Shown piece by piece: positions 24,055-35,769 of a stretch of DNA of 64,000 nucleotides; position 1 is the stretch's first letter, and each line of letters opens with the position of its first letter. A model generated the notes under the pieces. The model did no database searches. It was not told where the DNA came from and saw only the letters and a program-made list of their open reading frames with translations. Source of the DNA: Sipunculus nudus. Taxonomy: Eukaryota; Annelida; Sipuncula; Golfingiida; Sipunculidae. Where the stretch lies: positions 44,773,327 to 44,837,326 of the forward strand of contig CM049308.1 of the NCBI GenBank assembly GCA_026874595.1, read 5' to 3'. The position numbers and the translations under genes were made by a program.

Positions 24055-24757
24055 TCATGTCCAGGTTAGTTCCGGTTTATATGACGGTCCCTGCAAGTAC
24101 ACAGGCTGCGACACAGCAGATCCAACACCGTAGAAGTTGTAGCCCTGTGACAGCGACACTACAGGGCTGATGGTTTGCGCATTGTATGCTTGCGGTGAAG
24201 AGTAGGCTAAGTCGGCGAAAGCGGCATTACAGGCACCAGATGATGTCTGAAGCGGAGAGCGGAATCCCAGAATGTTACTGACGGAATGTGATGACGGCCA
24301 AGTCCGAGAAGTCCCAGAGCCGCACGCATGAACAAACCCTGCCCCCTTTGAAACCAACTGCGAGGCTTGACTTGGCAGAGAGACACTCGTGGCAGAAAGA
24401 GGAGGGTGTCCACACGGATAAGGATACAGAGAATTATACAGTGTTCTGTGATCGGGTTTACTATCGGAGTTGGAGGACTGACCTCCGGTCCCTAGTTTAT
24501 TTCGCAGAATCCGACTGATAGAGCTCACAGAGGGCACGTTGTGTTTCTCGCAAACGTTGTCTGTTAGTAGTTTCTCCCTGATCTCCCAGGCAAAGATGGC
24601 CGGGTCACGCTGTTTGTAGAGCTTGATGTGCTTGACGACGTTTGGAGTGGTAACACGAGGTTTGGAGCCCCCTATGGCACCAGGTAAAATAGACCCTGTC
24701 TCATGGTAGCGCGCCAGAATCTTACTCACACAGCCATGTGACACTCGAAGCTGCCGA
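24055..24757 (-). CDS. Pax1/9: Pax1/9, terminal coding exon (rest of paired domain, octapeptide, C-terminus)
   Basis: This exon follows an acceptor (TTTTAACAG) and completes the paired domain. It reads [19 protein letters not shown], then [19 protein letters not shown] in the linker and RED region, then [48 protein letters not shown] and ILRNK are Pax1/9 hallmarks rather than Pax2/5/8 or Pax6. About 75 residues later comes [17 protein letters not shown], matching the octapeptide (Groucho-binding) region of Pax1/9. No homeodomain follows, as expected for this class. The Ser/Pro/Tyr-rich tail ends ELTWT at a TGA (24055-24057). This exon adds 233 residues, so the protein is roughly 275 aa, short compared with vertebrate PAX9. 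Pax1/9 proteins are nuclear transcription factors; in deuterostomes they pattern pharyngeal endoderm. A longer reading frame extends upstream of 24757, but those codons are intronic. No convincing polyadenylation site was identified. Confidence 0.94.
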
Positions 24758-25157
24758 CTGTTAAAACAGAAACAAGAGTATAAATAAACGAACAATAACA
24801 CACACATACGCGTATATGCGTACAAGAGAGGACCTTGCTTTCACACTATACTTCCGAGGACTAACAGTTCTGCTAGAGTTAGCAAGAAGAGCTATTGGGA
24901 TCCTAAACACTTAGGATACGCATGTTTTCCCTGCACACTTTTTTTTTAAAGAAAAAGGCTGGTTAGACGTGAGAACGATGGGTTGACTTAGCGCATAACT
25001 TGCGAGGACAACCCGCGAGGACTTTCAGTTTTTGTCATGTCTTTGTGTCATAGAGAGGACCTACTAATCAGCATATCAAGCACACGTAGTTTAAACATGC
25101 TTCTTTATGACAGGATTACAAAATTAGCCAATCAGGCTAATGTGCATGCTATCCTGT

Positions 25158-25159
<2 letters not shown>

Positions 25160-25203
<44 letters not shown>

Positions 25204-25224
25204 ATATATGTATATGTATATATA
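25160..25224. repeat. (TA)n microsatellite in the Pax1/9 intron
   Basis: Alternating TA, lightly interrupted. Confidence 0.92.
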
Positions 25225-25801
25225 TAAACACAACATTATATAAGACATCACGGTACAGGTTAAAGTACATAAAGTATGTGAAGATATAATATGTTTAGAT
25301 TAATGTTGTAATTCTTGGAAAAAAAATCATAATCTTCACCAAAATGAAACATGACACAAGCAATAAAATTAGAAAGAAATCAATGAATAATGTAACAATA
25401 TAATGATGTAACATACTCTCTCGATATAGTAAGTGCAAAGGGAAAAATACAAACGATAAACATATATTTACATATATTTACATATTTGGAAAGATTAATT
25501 ATTTTATCATGTAAAACGTTTTGTGTCTATTATAAACTTTAGAACCAAGCTGTTCACAGTTTTTCTTGACAGATCAGAGGGTATACCTATCATGTAGACA
25601 AGATAATCTGTTTGTTTTTTTTCCCTGTTTACTCGTGGAACCCATGGTAATATAAGGTTCTAATTCTAACTTCTCACGATCTAAATAAGATCTGATATCG
25701 CTAAACAGGTTGGATAACCAGTTTAAACATATTATCGAGCACCCGGCTTACACACACATACTTTCCTAACCATCTTGCAAAGCTCTCAATATTTGGCGCT
25801 G

Positions 25802-25836
<35 letters not shown>

Positions 25837-27484
25837 AAACAAATTTCAAGCAAAACGTTCTTTCTGAGGACTTGCAAGAAACTTCCCAGGCATAGTTTCC
25901 CGGCGTTTTAAATGCTTTAACAGCTTTCCGTTTGCGAGGACCCGTGTGTAAGTCATCACAAGAAGAAAAAGTCCTCGCGCGTTTGGTTCGCAGTCAGTAT
26001 CGTGTCCTCTAAAGTACAGTTATACAAACACACAGACACACACGCACAGCCTGCCCAATTCACTTTTGGCTTATTCCAGGTTTTGGCTGCCCAAATATCT
26101 TCACATGGAGTAATCCATGTGAGCATGCAGCTGTGCACGCTGGAACTATTTCCCTTACAGGGAAAGCCGCGGGAAAAACGTCTATGCGTTTATTGTGTTT
26201 ATAACAGGGGAAAACTTATTCATTCTATGAGAGAAAACAATAATTTATTCGAATGACCAAGAAATTTCGCTGAAACTTCTGTTTCTTTTCTTTTTTATAA
26301 CTGAACACACTGTTGAAACTGCCACCGATTCCAAAACCAAGTGGACTGTGCGCATGACCGGAAGTAGTGTTCCCTATTTCGTGGGACCCTTTATACAATT
26401 TACAACAGGCAACAAGTTATGCATTTGTAGCGGTACCGATGAGAAGGACCCAAGGAAGCATGCATGTGAGGCGTGTGGGAACCCAGGGCACGCATTTTAT
26501 TTCCTCCCCTGACACGCCAGGGGCGTCAATATGGGGGGGGGGGTGGGGGGGTGGATGGTATTTTCAGAGAATAATATAATTATATATTGCAAATAATATA
26601 AAAGATATTAATAAATAGAATCATAGAGTTTGGTTTCATTTGTGAGTTTATTATGAAATATTATACCTAAACCTAGTTTCGAATTATCTTATATATACTG
26701 GAAACATAATACCTTATTTTCAAAAACGTTATACGTAATTGCAATATGTTTGAAATGTTATTAAGTATATATATATATATATATTTGAAATGTGTCATAT
26801 ACAGATGCTAATGCGTCATACAAACAATATATTTATGAGTACGTGTGTGCGTGTGCGAGTCATCCCCTCACCCTGGAAGATAAATTGACGCCACTGTGAC
26901 ATGCAGTATTCGATGTTAGTCCAGTCATTTTAACCAAACCAGAAACAAATTGCAACGAAAATGATTTATGTTGTATGATGACCAGAAAATCCTAGAGATT
27001 AACATATAAAAATATATGATACGAGGGGAAATTGGTTAAAAATCGTAAAAAAAATAAATTACCGCAATAGAATTAACCCTAATGTTTCAATATCTCACAA
27101 AGTTACCGTGTATTAACAAACATCCTTTTAAAGAAATTAGAACACTCTTTAATCAAATATATATTTGAACAAATATAAGCAGTATATAGCTATGTTGATT
27201 TCATAATATCGGACAGATTAACAAAGTAACTGAATATACTTGATATATACTGCGACATTTCACAGCTGACTGATCTCACTAAGCTTACGCAATCTAACGA
27301 ATTTGTTGAACATGTATAATTAAATATACAGTTAGTCAGTTAATTTGCTGAAACACAGAATTAACTTGTAAAGCAGACTAAAGTTTTATTAAAAGGATAA
27401 TAAAAATATGTTACCCTCACGTATCACGTGATGGACTGTTTACTGTCATCATTTTCAGTCTCATTGACTTGAGTCAAGGGCATG
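25225..27484. other. Intron sequence with (CA)n and a G-rich tract
   Basis: (CA)n lies at about 25803-25831. A G-rich tract (runs of 10, 7 and 3-4 G) lies at about 26533-26556 and could form a G-quadruplex on the plus strand. A short TA tract lies at 26766-26783. The heptamer CGAGGAC recurs several times between 24860 and 25940. No exon was recognised. Confidence 0.55.
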
Positions 27485-30400
27485 TAAGGGATGACTTTGA
27501 TAGCTGACTATATCATCATAGAGCACAGTATCCTGCACGTTCAGATGGATTTGATACAGTAAGGGATGACTATGATAGCTGATTCTACCATCATAAAGCA
27601 CAGTATCCTGCACGTTCAGACGGATTTAATACAGTTAGGGATGACTATGACAGCTGACTCTATCGTTATAAAGCACAGTATCCTGCACGCTAAGACGGAT
27701 TTGATACAGTAAGGGATGACTATGACAGCTGACTCTATCATCATAAAGCACAGTATCCTGCACGTTAAGACGGATTTGATACACTAAGGGATGACTATGA
27801 CAGCTGACTCTATCGTAATAAAGCACAGTATCCTGCACGCTAAGACGGATTTGATACAGTAAGGGATGACTATGACAGCTGACTCTATCATCATAAAGCA
27901 CAGTATCCTGCACGCTAAGACGGATATGATACAGTAAGGGATGACTATGACAGCTGACTCTATCATCATAAAGCACAGTATCCTGCAAGTTAAGAAGGAT
28001 TTGATACGGTAAGGGATGACTATGACAGCTCACTCTATCATCATAAAGCACAGTATCCTGCACGTTAAGACGGATTTGATACAGTAAGGGATGACTATGA
28101 CAGCTGACTCTACCATCGTAAAGAACAGCATCCTGCACGTTAAGACGGATTTGATACAGTAAGGGATGACTATGACAGCTGACTCTATCGTCATAAAGCA
28201 CAGTATCCTGCACGTTAAGACGGATTTGATACAGTAAGGGATGACTATGACAGCTGACTCTATCGCCATAAAGCACAGTATCCTGCACGTTCAGACGGAT
28301 TTGATACAGTAAGGGATGACTATGATAGCTGACTCTATCATCATAAAGCACAGTATCCTGCACGTTCAGACGGATTTGAACAGTAAGGGATGACTATGAT
28401 AGCTGACTCTATCAGCATAAAGCACAGTATCCTGCATGTTAAGACGGTTTTATACAGTAAGGGATGACTATGACAGCTGACTCTATCGTCATAAAGCACA
28501 GTATCCTGCACGCTAAGACGGATTTGATACAGTAAGGGATGACTATGACAGCTGACTCTATCGTCATAAAGCACAGTATCCTGCACGCTAAGACGGATTT
28601 GATACAGTAAGGGATGACTATGACAGCTGACTCTATCATCATAAAGCACAGTATCCTGCAAGTTAAGACAAATTTGATACAGTAAGGGATGACTATGACA
28701 GCTGACTCTATCATCATAAAGCACAGTATCCTGCACGTTAAGACGGATTTGATACAGTAAGGGATGACTATGACAGCTGACTCTACCATCATAAAGAACA
28801 GTATCCTGCACGTTAAGACGGATTTGATACAGTAAGGGATGACTATGACAGCTGACTCTATCGTCATAAAGCACAGTATCCTGCACGTTAAGACGGATTT
28901 GATACAGTAAGGGATGACTATGACAGCTGACTCTATCATCATAAAACACAGTATCCTGCACGTTAAGACGGATTTGATACAGTAAGGGATGACTATGACA
29001 GCTGACTCTATCATCATAAAGCACAGTATCCTGCACGTTAAGACGGATTTGATACAGTAAGGGATGACTATGACAGCTGACTCTATCGTCATAAAGCACA
29101 GTATCCTGCACGTTAAGACGGATTTGATACAGTAAGGGATGACAATGACAGCTGACTCTATCGTCATAAAGCACAGTATCCTGCACGTTAAGACGGATTT
29201 GATACAGTAAGGGATGACTATGACAGCTGACTCTATCGTCATAAAGCACAGTATCCTGCACGTTAAGAGGGATTTGATACAGTATGGGATGACTATGACA
29301 GCTGACTCTATCGTCATAAGGCACAGTATCCTGCACGTTAAGACGGATTTGATATAGTAAGGGATGACTATGACAGCTGACTCTATCATCATAAAGCACA
29401 GTATCCTGCAAGTTAAGAAGGATTTGATACAGTAAGGGATGACTATGACAGCTCACTCTATCATCATAAAGCACAGTATCCTGCACGTTAAGACGGATTT
29501 GATACAGTAAGGGATGACTATGACAGCTGACTCTACCATCGTAAAGAACAGTATCCTGCACGTTAAGACGGATTTGATACAGTAAGGGATGACTATGACA
29601 GCTGACTCTATCGTCATAAAGCACAGTATCCTGCACGTTAAGACGTATTTGATACAGTAAGGGATGACTATGACAGCTGACTCTATCGTCATAAAGCACA
29701 GTATCCTGCACGTTAAGACGGATTTGATACAGTAAGGGATGACAATGACAGCTGACTCTATCGTCATAAAGCACAGTATCCTGCACGTTAAGACGGATTT
29801 GATACAGTAAGGGATGACTATGACAGCTGACTCTATCGTCATAAAGCACAGTATCCTGCACGTTAAGAGGGATTTGATACAGTATGGAATGACTATGACA
29901 GCTGACTCTATCGTCATAAGGCACAGTATCCTGCACGTTAAGACGGATTTGATACAGTAAGGGATGACTATGACAGCTGACTCTATCGTCATAAAGCACA
30001 GTATCCTGCACGTTAAGACGGATTTGATACAGAAAGGGATGACTATGACAGCTGTCTCTATCGTCATAAAGCACAGTATCCTGCACGTTAAGACGGATTT
30101 GATACACTAAGGGATGACTATGACAGCTGACTCTATCGTCATAAAGCACAGTATCCTGCACGTTAAGACGGATTTGATACAGTAAGGGATGACTATGACA
30201 GCTGACTCTATCGTCATAAAGCACAGTATCCTGCACGTTCAGACGGATTTGATACAGTAAGGGATGACTATGACAGCTGACTCTATCTTCATAAAGCACA
30301 GTATCCTGCACGTTAAGACGGAATTGATACAGTAAGGGATGACAATGACAGCTGACTCTATCGTCAAAAAGCACAGTATCCTGCACGTTAAGACGGATTT

Positions 30401-30645
30401 GATACAGAAAGGGATGACTATGACAGCTGACTCTATCGTCATAAAGCACAGTATCCTGCACGTTAAGACGGATTTGATACAGTAAGGGATGACTATGACA
30501 GCTGACTCTATCGTCATAAAGTACAGTATCCTGCACGATAAGACGGATTTGATACAGTAAGGGATGACTTTGATAGCTGACTCTATCATCATAAAGCACA
30601 GTATCCTGCACGTTAAGACGGATTTGATAAAGTAAGGGATGGCAT
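27485..30645. repeat. 75-bp intronic satellite, ~42 copies, with higher-order structure
   Basis: The monomer comprises AGACGGATTTGATACAGTAA, GGGATGACTATGACAGCTGA, CTCTATCGTCATAAAGCACA and GTATCCTGCACGTTA, a period of 75 bp. The ends are more diverged than the middle. Shared variants recur at multiples of 75: GACAATGACA at 29141, 29741 and 30341 (8 monomers apart) and GCAAGTTAAGA near 28659 and 29409 (10 monomers apart). Because 75 is divisible by 3, minus-strand frames of up to 756 codons stay open (25-residue repeats). They lie inside the Pax1/9 intron and show no codon constraint, so I do not call them genes. Confidence 0.95.
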
Positions 30646-31799
30646 TTATAGCTAACTATTTCATATCAAAACCTTGTTAGTCATTGTTATTCTTTACAAA
30701 TATACGAAGCGCAGCTTCATTTATTAAAGCATCTATTGCACAGGAGGAATTGAATCAGTTCTTTTGTATATTTAAAGCACCACAACAGTTGTTCAATCTG
30801 GCATGTATGATATTCCGTTACTGATTCGTCAGTAAATATGAGATGAGTAAATTGGAAAATCATGTATCCTCTCAGTCTCGCTGTCCGTCTATGCATCTGT
30901 CAACATTTTACATGTGACGCAAAACCTTAAAATCAGTTAAAATGTGCAGTTCCCATTTACATGGCAAGTATATCTTGTCGGTCGTGTCAGGTGATTAAGT
31001 ATTGCTCATACTTTTTTTGCATTTCTAACTATGTCAGTTTCACTTAAATCTTTCCTCACTGATCAGGATTACCTGTGGATATCTCATGCGGAGAACATGC
31101 AGGATCACACCGCGCGGTAAAGCGACCACTTGGATCTGGTGACCACATGTGTGACGCCCTGACGCCGCGGGCTTTGATATGACCGCTCCCATATCGCAGT
31201 GTTTTACGGCCCTCCAAATAAAAGCTATCACAAATTCCACATATACAGACAGTGTACATATACACAAAGTCCATCCCGCATATATACAAAGTATACATAC
31301 ACACAAATATGTTCAAACTATTAGCCATGTACGACACACTTACGTGTTCGTGTGAGATATTATGTCATATGTGTGGACATTTCTATACTTATCCGATATT
31401 TCATGTCTTAATATCATGTGATGATACGTCAAATAACAGGGAGGAATTTTGGATGGATATAAATGAAATGCTGGAAATCCAAGAACCTGCCTCGCTTCAT
31501 ATTCCAGATGATCATGATATGGTATGATATGTTTAATGTTTGGTCAGGAGGCGAGTATTATCTCTAACCGTAATTATTTACATTTTGTTCACATATGTAC
31601 TCAGTTTTTGCAGACTCTTCGACCTTTATTAAACCAAATTCTACCAGAACTTATTAAGTGACTATAAAATGATAAAGTCGGTTATTACCTAGCCTTTAAA
31701 CTAAGGTAAATCTTTAATTTTTGACAGGATGTGTGAAATGGGCATATGCACCATATTCGTTATCAACAGTTTGTACTATAATTATTATAATTATTGCTA
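30646..31799. other. Intron sequence with a CpG-rich patch at 31075-31215
   Basis: The patch is GC- and CpG-rich against an AT-rich background. On the minus strand it is open in two frames and ends ATATCCACAG followed by GTAATC, a donor-like junction at 31073. No protein family was recognised, and the upstream acceptor is poor. It could be an alternative exon, a regulatory island or an old repeat. Confidence 0.3.
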
Positions 31800-33214
31800 T
31801 TAAGAGACCACCAGGACGCTAGCCGACATCATACGAAATTAACTCAGGGACTTGAACTAAGAGGCCACCAGGACGACTGAGAACGTACGAAACTAACTCA
31901 GGGACCAGAACTAAGAGGCCACCAGGACGACTGAGAACGTACGAAACTAATTCGGGGACCAGAACTCAGAGACCACCAGGGCGACTGGGAACGTACGAAA
32001 CTAACTCAGGGACCAGAACTAAGAGACCACCAGGACGACTGAGAACGCACGAAACTAACTCAGGGACCAGAACTAAGAGGCCACCAGGACGACTGAGAAC
32101 GTACAAAACTAACTCAGGGACCAGAACTAAGAGGCCACCTGGACGACTGAGAACGTTCGAAACTAACTCAGGGACCAGAATTAAGAGGCCACCAGGACGA
32201 ATGACAATGTACGGGACTTACTCAGGGACCAGAACTAAGAGACCACGAGGACGACTGAGAACGTACGAAACTAACTCGGGGACCAGAACTAAGAGGCCAC
32301 CAGGACGAATGACAACGTACGGGACTAACTCAGGGACCAGAACTAAGAGACCGAGAGGACGAATGAGAACGTACAAAACTAACTCAGGGACCAGAACTAA
32401 GAGGCCATCAGAACTTCTGAGAACGTGCGAAACTAACTCAGGGACCAGAACTAAGAGACCACCAGGACGAATGACAACGTACGGGACTAACTCAGGGACA
32501 AGAACTAAGAGACCGAGAGGACGACTGAGAACGTACAAAACTAACTCAGGGACCAGAACGAAAAGGCCACCAGAATGACTGAGAACGTTCGAAACTAAGT
32601 CAGGGACTAGAATTATGAGACCAACAGGACGAATGTAAACGTACGGAACTAACTCAGGGACCAGAACTAAGAGGCCACCTGGACGACTGAGAACGTACAA
32701 AACTAACTCAGGACCAGAACTAAGAGACCACCAGGACGAATGACAACGTACGGGACTAACTCAGGGACAAGAACTAAGAGACCGAGAGGACGACTGAGAA
32801 CGTACAAAACTAACTCAGGGACCAGAACGAAAAGGCCACCAGGATGACTGAGAACGTTCGAAACTAAGTCAGGGACTAGAATTATGAGACCAACAGGACG
32901 AATGTAAACGTACGGAACTGACTCAGGGACCAGAACTCAGAGACCACCAGGACGACTGAGAAAGTACGAAACTAACTCAGGGTCTTGAACTAAGAGACCA
33001 TCAGGACGAATGACAACGTACGGAACTAATTCAGGGACCAGAGCTAAGAGACCACCAGGACGTCTGAGAACGTACGAAACTAACTCAGGGACCATAACTA
33101 AGTGACCAGTAGAACGACTGAAAACGTACGGAATTAACTCAGGACTAGAACTAAGAGTTCACCAGGACGACTGAGAACGTATAAGAAACTAACTCAGGGA
33201 CCAGAACTAAGAGG
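31800..33214. repeat. 54-bp satellite, ~26 copies (left part)
   Basis: The monomer contains AACTAACTCAGGGACCAGAA, CTAAGAGGCCACCAGGACGA and CTGAGAACGTACGA, a period of 54 bp. Frames of 125-160 codons on both strands follow from the 18-codon period. The array is interrupted at 33214 by an LTR and resumes at 34177. Confidence 0.94.
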
Positions 33215-34176
33215 TGTTACGGAACCCAATAAACAGATCACGTAATCGTGATCAGCACAAATTTTGATACGGAGATAAAACTAGAGACCCATTGGTCCCG
33301 ACGCTCAGCTGTATTTTTCTATAAGGATATTTTAAAAGAAATTTTTATAAATGACGGTCCTTTGACCTTAACTAATTATCTTGTGACCAAAAAATCTGAG
33401 AACTTATTATCCTTGAACTTGCAGCATTTAGATTATTGTAACAAACTTCTAAAAATGTGGGTCCAGTGACCATGACCTATGACCAGGCATCCTCAAAATC
33501 TACAGATTTCTCCCACTTTGGGCAAGTAAGCCATGTGTGAAAGATGACTCTAAATCGAAAAGAATCTTCCCCTAATGGCAAGTGAGCAATATCTTGAAGA
33601 TGGGAGGTTTGTGATGAAAAGTTTGGCTTGAAATGCATACACATTCCTTTTAAAGAAATAGGTCCTGTGACCTTGACCTTTGACCTGTGGACCCTACAAT
33701 CGACAGGGTTCTTACTTTATTGGTGAGCCACATATAAGTTAAGTTTGAAACCAATTTGTCAGACTAAACTGGAGTTATCATCTAAAACTTATTTGTGAAC
33801 AGAAGGCCCCTGTGACCTTGACCTTTGACCTTGTGACCCAAAATTCATGTATGCTCTCCCTATACTGGCAAGTCAGCTACATGTGCAAGATGGGAAGTTT
33901 GTGATGAAAAGCTTGGCTTAAACTGCAGCCATAATCTTTATAAATAAGTGAGTCTTGTGAAATGGAAAATTCCAAAGAACAATACACACGCACATGAACA
34001 GACCTGAAACATCTAGAACAAAGAACGCTGTGTCTCTACGCTACAGACCCTACACGCGAGCCAGCGCTCAACAAGCGAGGTTCCCATAGCAACGAACTAT
34101 GCCTGCGCTACACGAATCAGAATGTCAACAGACACATGTAACACTCCTGCGCACAATAAAACAGACACCTGTAACA
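33215..34176 (-). mobile_element. Solo LTR family A copy 3, interrupted and internally deleted
   Basis: Minus-oriented copy: 33215-33280 matches the 3' end and 33960-34176 the 5' end (about 217 bp) of the LTR seen at 45243-45982, at clearly over 90% identity in the long part. GAGG flanks both sides (33211-33214 and 34177-34180), a 4-bp target duplication within an otherwise continuous satellite monomer. The middle of the LTR (about 450 bp) is replaced by the HINE-like segment 33281-33959. Confidence 0.82.
33281..33959 (+). mobile_element. Pearl/HINE-like core repeats inside the LTR
   Basis: It begins CTAGAGACCCATTGGTCCCG, as in the similar starts near 52080 and 52990. It contains at least four cores with CTGTGACCTTGACCTTTGAC (33665, 33810) and weaker versions. 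It ends within a core, without the microsatellite or stem-loop, so it is truncated. Confidence 0.65.
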
Positions 34177-34310
34177 GAGGCCACCAGAACGACTGCCAAC
34201 GTACGAAACTGACTCATGGACCAGAACTAAGAGACCACTAGAACGACTGACAACGTACGAAACTAACTCGGGGACGAGAACTTACAGACCACGACGACGT
34301 AGAACCATAT
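34177..34310. repeat. 54-bp satellite, right remnant (~2.5 copies)
   Basis: This continues the array of 31800-33214 in phase after the LTR insertion. It shares GAACGACTG..AACGTACGAA and ACTAACTCGGGGAC. Confidence 0.9.
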
Positions 34311-34527
34311 ATATGAGACTACCCCTGAGACAAGAACCAGGGGGACCGTGCAGGACTCGTCACATAGAAAGAACAAACTCCCTTGCTTGATGGTATATAA
34401 GGGTTAAAAACTTTTATAGATATAGTACAAGGATTTACATATATTTAAATATATATCAATTCGTACCTTTTTTTTTATTTTCACCTGCAAACCCATCTGT
34501 GATTGTGTTTTTTTTTTCTAAACGTAC

Positions 34528-34651
34528 CTGATATCACAGGGCCTCACACCGAGGTGTGCTAGTTCAACGATTTGACGCCTGATGGCAGTTGGAAGTGGAC
34601 GACCGTTCACGAAGACCCCACCAAGCTGATTGACCTCTCCAAACGGCTGTT
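34528..34651 (-). CDS. Pax1/9: Pax1/9, internal exon encoding the N-terminal paired domain
   Basis: This 124-nt exon encodes the start of a paired domain, the DNA-binding module of Pax transcription factors. Read on the minus strand it begins just after a strong acceptor (a long T-run followed by CTGCAG). It gives [11 protein letters not shown], then [19 protein letters not shown], then [10 protein letters not shown], and ends CAG before a GTACGTT donor. The [17 protein letters not shown] stretch is the beta-hairpin and first-helix region of the PAI subdomain, and its form is typical of Pax1/9. The last two bases join the first base of the exon at 24757 to make the Ser of [13 protein letters not shown], so frame and phase fit exactly. 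The exon starts with two bases of a codon, so an upstream exon must supply the start. If that exon ended ATGG, the protein would begin Met-Glu-Gln, as in other Pax1/9 proteins (inference). Identity as a paired-box exon is near certain. The Pax1/9 class rests mainly on the downstream exon. Confidence 0.93.
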
Positions 34652-35090
34652 CTGCAGAAAAAAAAACTACGCTGTATTATAAATGGATTTAAATCTCCAA
34701 ACCTTTATTTTTAAGTATTACCGGTGAACGTATAAAGATTTCTAAGATTTTTGCTAATTCATTAGAGGGGAAAACAAAACTTTACACAAGAGCGGGAAGC
34801 AGGGTTTATAATATACCTATCCCCCATCCGTCGTTTTAGCATATACCTTATCTTTAATTACACTAGCTGCCTGGGTTTCCTTATTCGGAGTGCCAATTTA
34901 CCCAAATTGTAAAATATTCCATGCATAGCGTCCTGCGTCCACTCGTTCCCATTGAAAGAGGTGTTTAACGGTATTCTGTAGAATGTACAACTCTATGCAC
35001 CGCGAAGACGGCCGGGGGAATGAGAACAAAATACATTTAAAACATATAAACAAACATTCAAACATTTATAAAACATTTACCCACACACAA
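34652..35090. other. Sequence upstream of the Pax1/9 internal exon
   Basis: This is intron or 5' region of Pax1/9. The stretch 35040-35090 resembles the 30-bp satellite of 37285-40900 (AAACATTTACCCACACACAA and similar). No start exon was identified. Confidence 0.4.
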
Positions 35091-35094
35091 ATAT

Positions 35095-35709
35095 TATAAC
35101 GGGAAGTGGAAGGTACGTCATGACCGGTGTAGTTTGCCGCTACCTGCCAGGCCTGCTTCCGCATGTCATACGAGCTTCCGCCGGTAAGACAGCCTTCCGC
35201 CCGTCAATCGAACATCTACAAAATGGGGCGTTCGCCAGTGTCTGGGTCAGATCGTCTAAACAGATCAACGTGTGCACGTCGCCCAGACAGCTCGTCCCAA
35301 CACGGCTCGACAACAGCGATCATGCAGAGTATGAGCTTCTCATCTCATTAAGTGCAGCGAGATCTCCTGACCAGTCAACTTAATATTGTGTCAACTTTCT
35401 TCAAGTATTTCTTTGTGCTTTGTGTTCGGCTCAAGGATATTTCTGGCGTTATTTCAACTATTTTGTAATCTTTAGGGAGCCATCCTTAGCGGTTTCTTTA
35501 ACTTATCTGTTTTGTATTTAAAAACTTGATCGGGGAACGATCCTTCCTCATTTGTACTTGCTATAGTAATTGTTGTGGTGTTGATAAATAGTATTTAAGT
35601 TTACCTTAATCTTTTATTACTTTCCTTCCGATAGTGTGGTATGTGAGCAATTTGTTAATGATCAGCATGAACTTTGACTTCGGTATGACCTCTGACCTTT
35701 ACGGTAACA
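35095..35709 (+). mobile_element. LTR-like element (615 bp) with TATAACGG / CGGTAACA ends
   Basis: ATAT flanks both sides (35091-35094 and 35710-35713), a 4-bp duplication. The right end, TTACGGTAACA, has the ACA terminus of an LTR. The left end lacks the canonical TG (TATAAC for TGTAAC), probably by mutation. The first 290 bp are GC-rich and open in two frames but show no known domain. There is no internal region. Moderate support only. Confidence 0.42.
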
Positions 35710-35769
35710 ATATATATAAATCATTCACATACACATTTAAACAGTAACAGAACTTTTACACAAACAATC

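Larger units (their letters stand above)
24758..34527 (-). other. Pax1/9 intron splitting the paired domain (9,770 bp)
   Basis: This intron is defined by a GTACGTT donor at 34521-34527 and a TTTTAACAG acceptor ending at 24758. It is phase 2, within the Ser codon of CDIS-RQL. More than 5.5 kb of it is repeat: a (TA)n tract, a (CA)n tract, a G-rich tract, a 75-bp satellite (27485-30645), a 54-bp satellite (31800-33214 and 34177-34310), and an LTR carrying a HINE-like insertion. Confidence 0.88.

Noticed and set aside
24758-24825. Upstream extension of the Pax1/9 frame to a Met at 24825
   Set aside because: A TTTTAACAG acceptor at 24758 joins in exact phase to the 34528 exon, so the extension is intron.
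28341-30611. 756-codon minus-strand frame of 25-residue repeats, and overlapping 317- and 204-codon frames
   Set aside because: It is a product of the stop-free 75-bp satellite inside the Pax1/9 intron. Several frames are open at once and there is no start context or non-repeat domain.
35120-35383. 87-codon plus-strand frame
   Set aside because: It lies within an LTR-like element with a second frame open over the same DNA and shows no gag or other domain.
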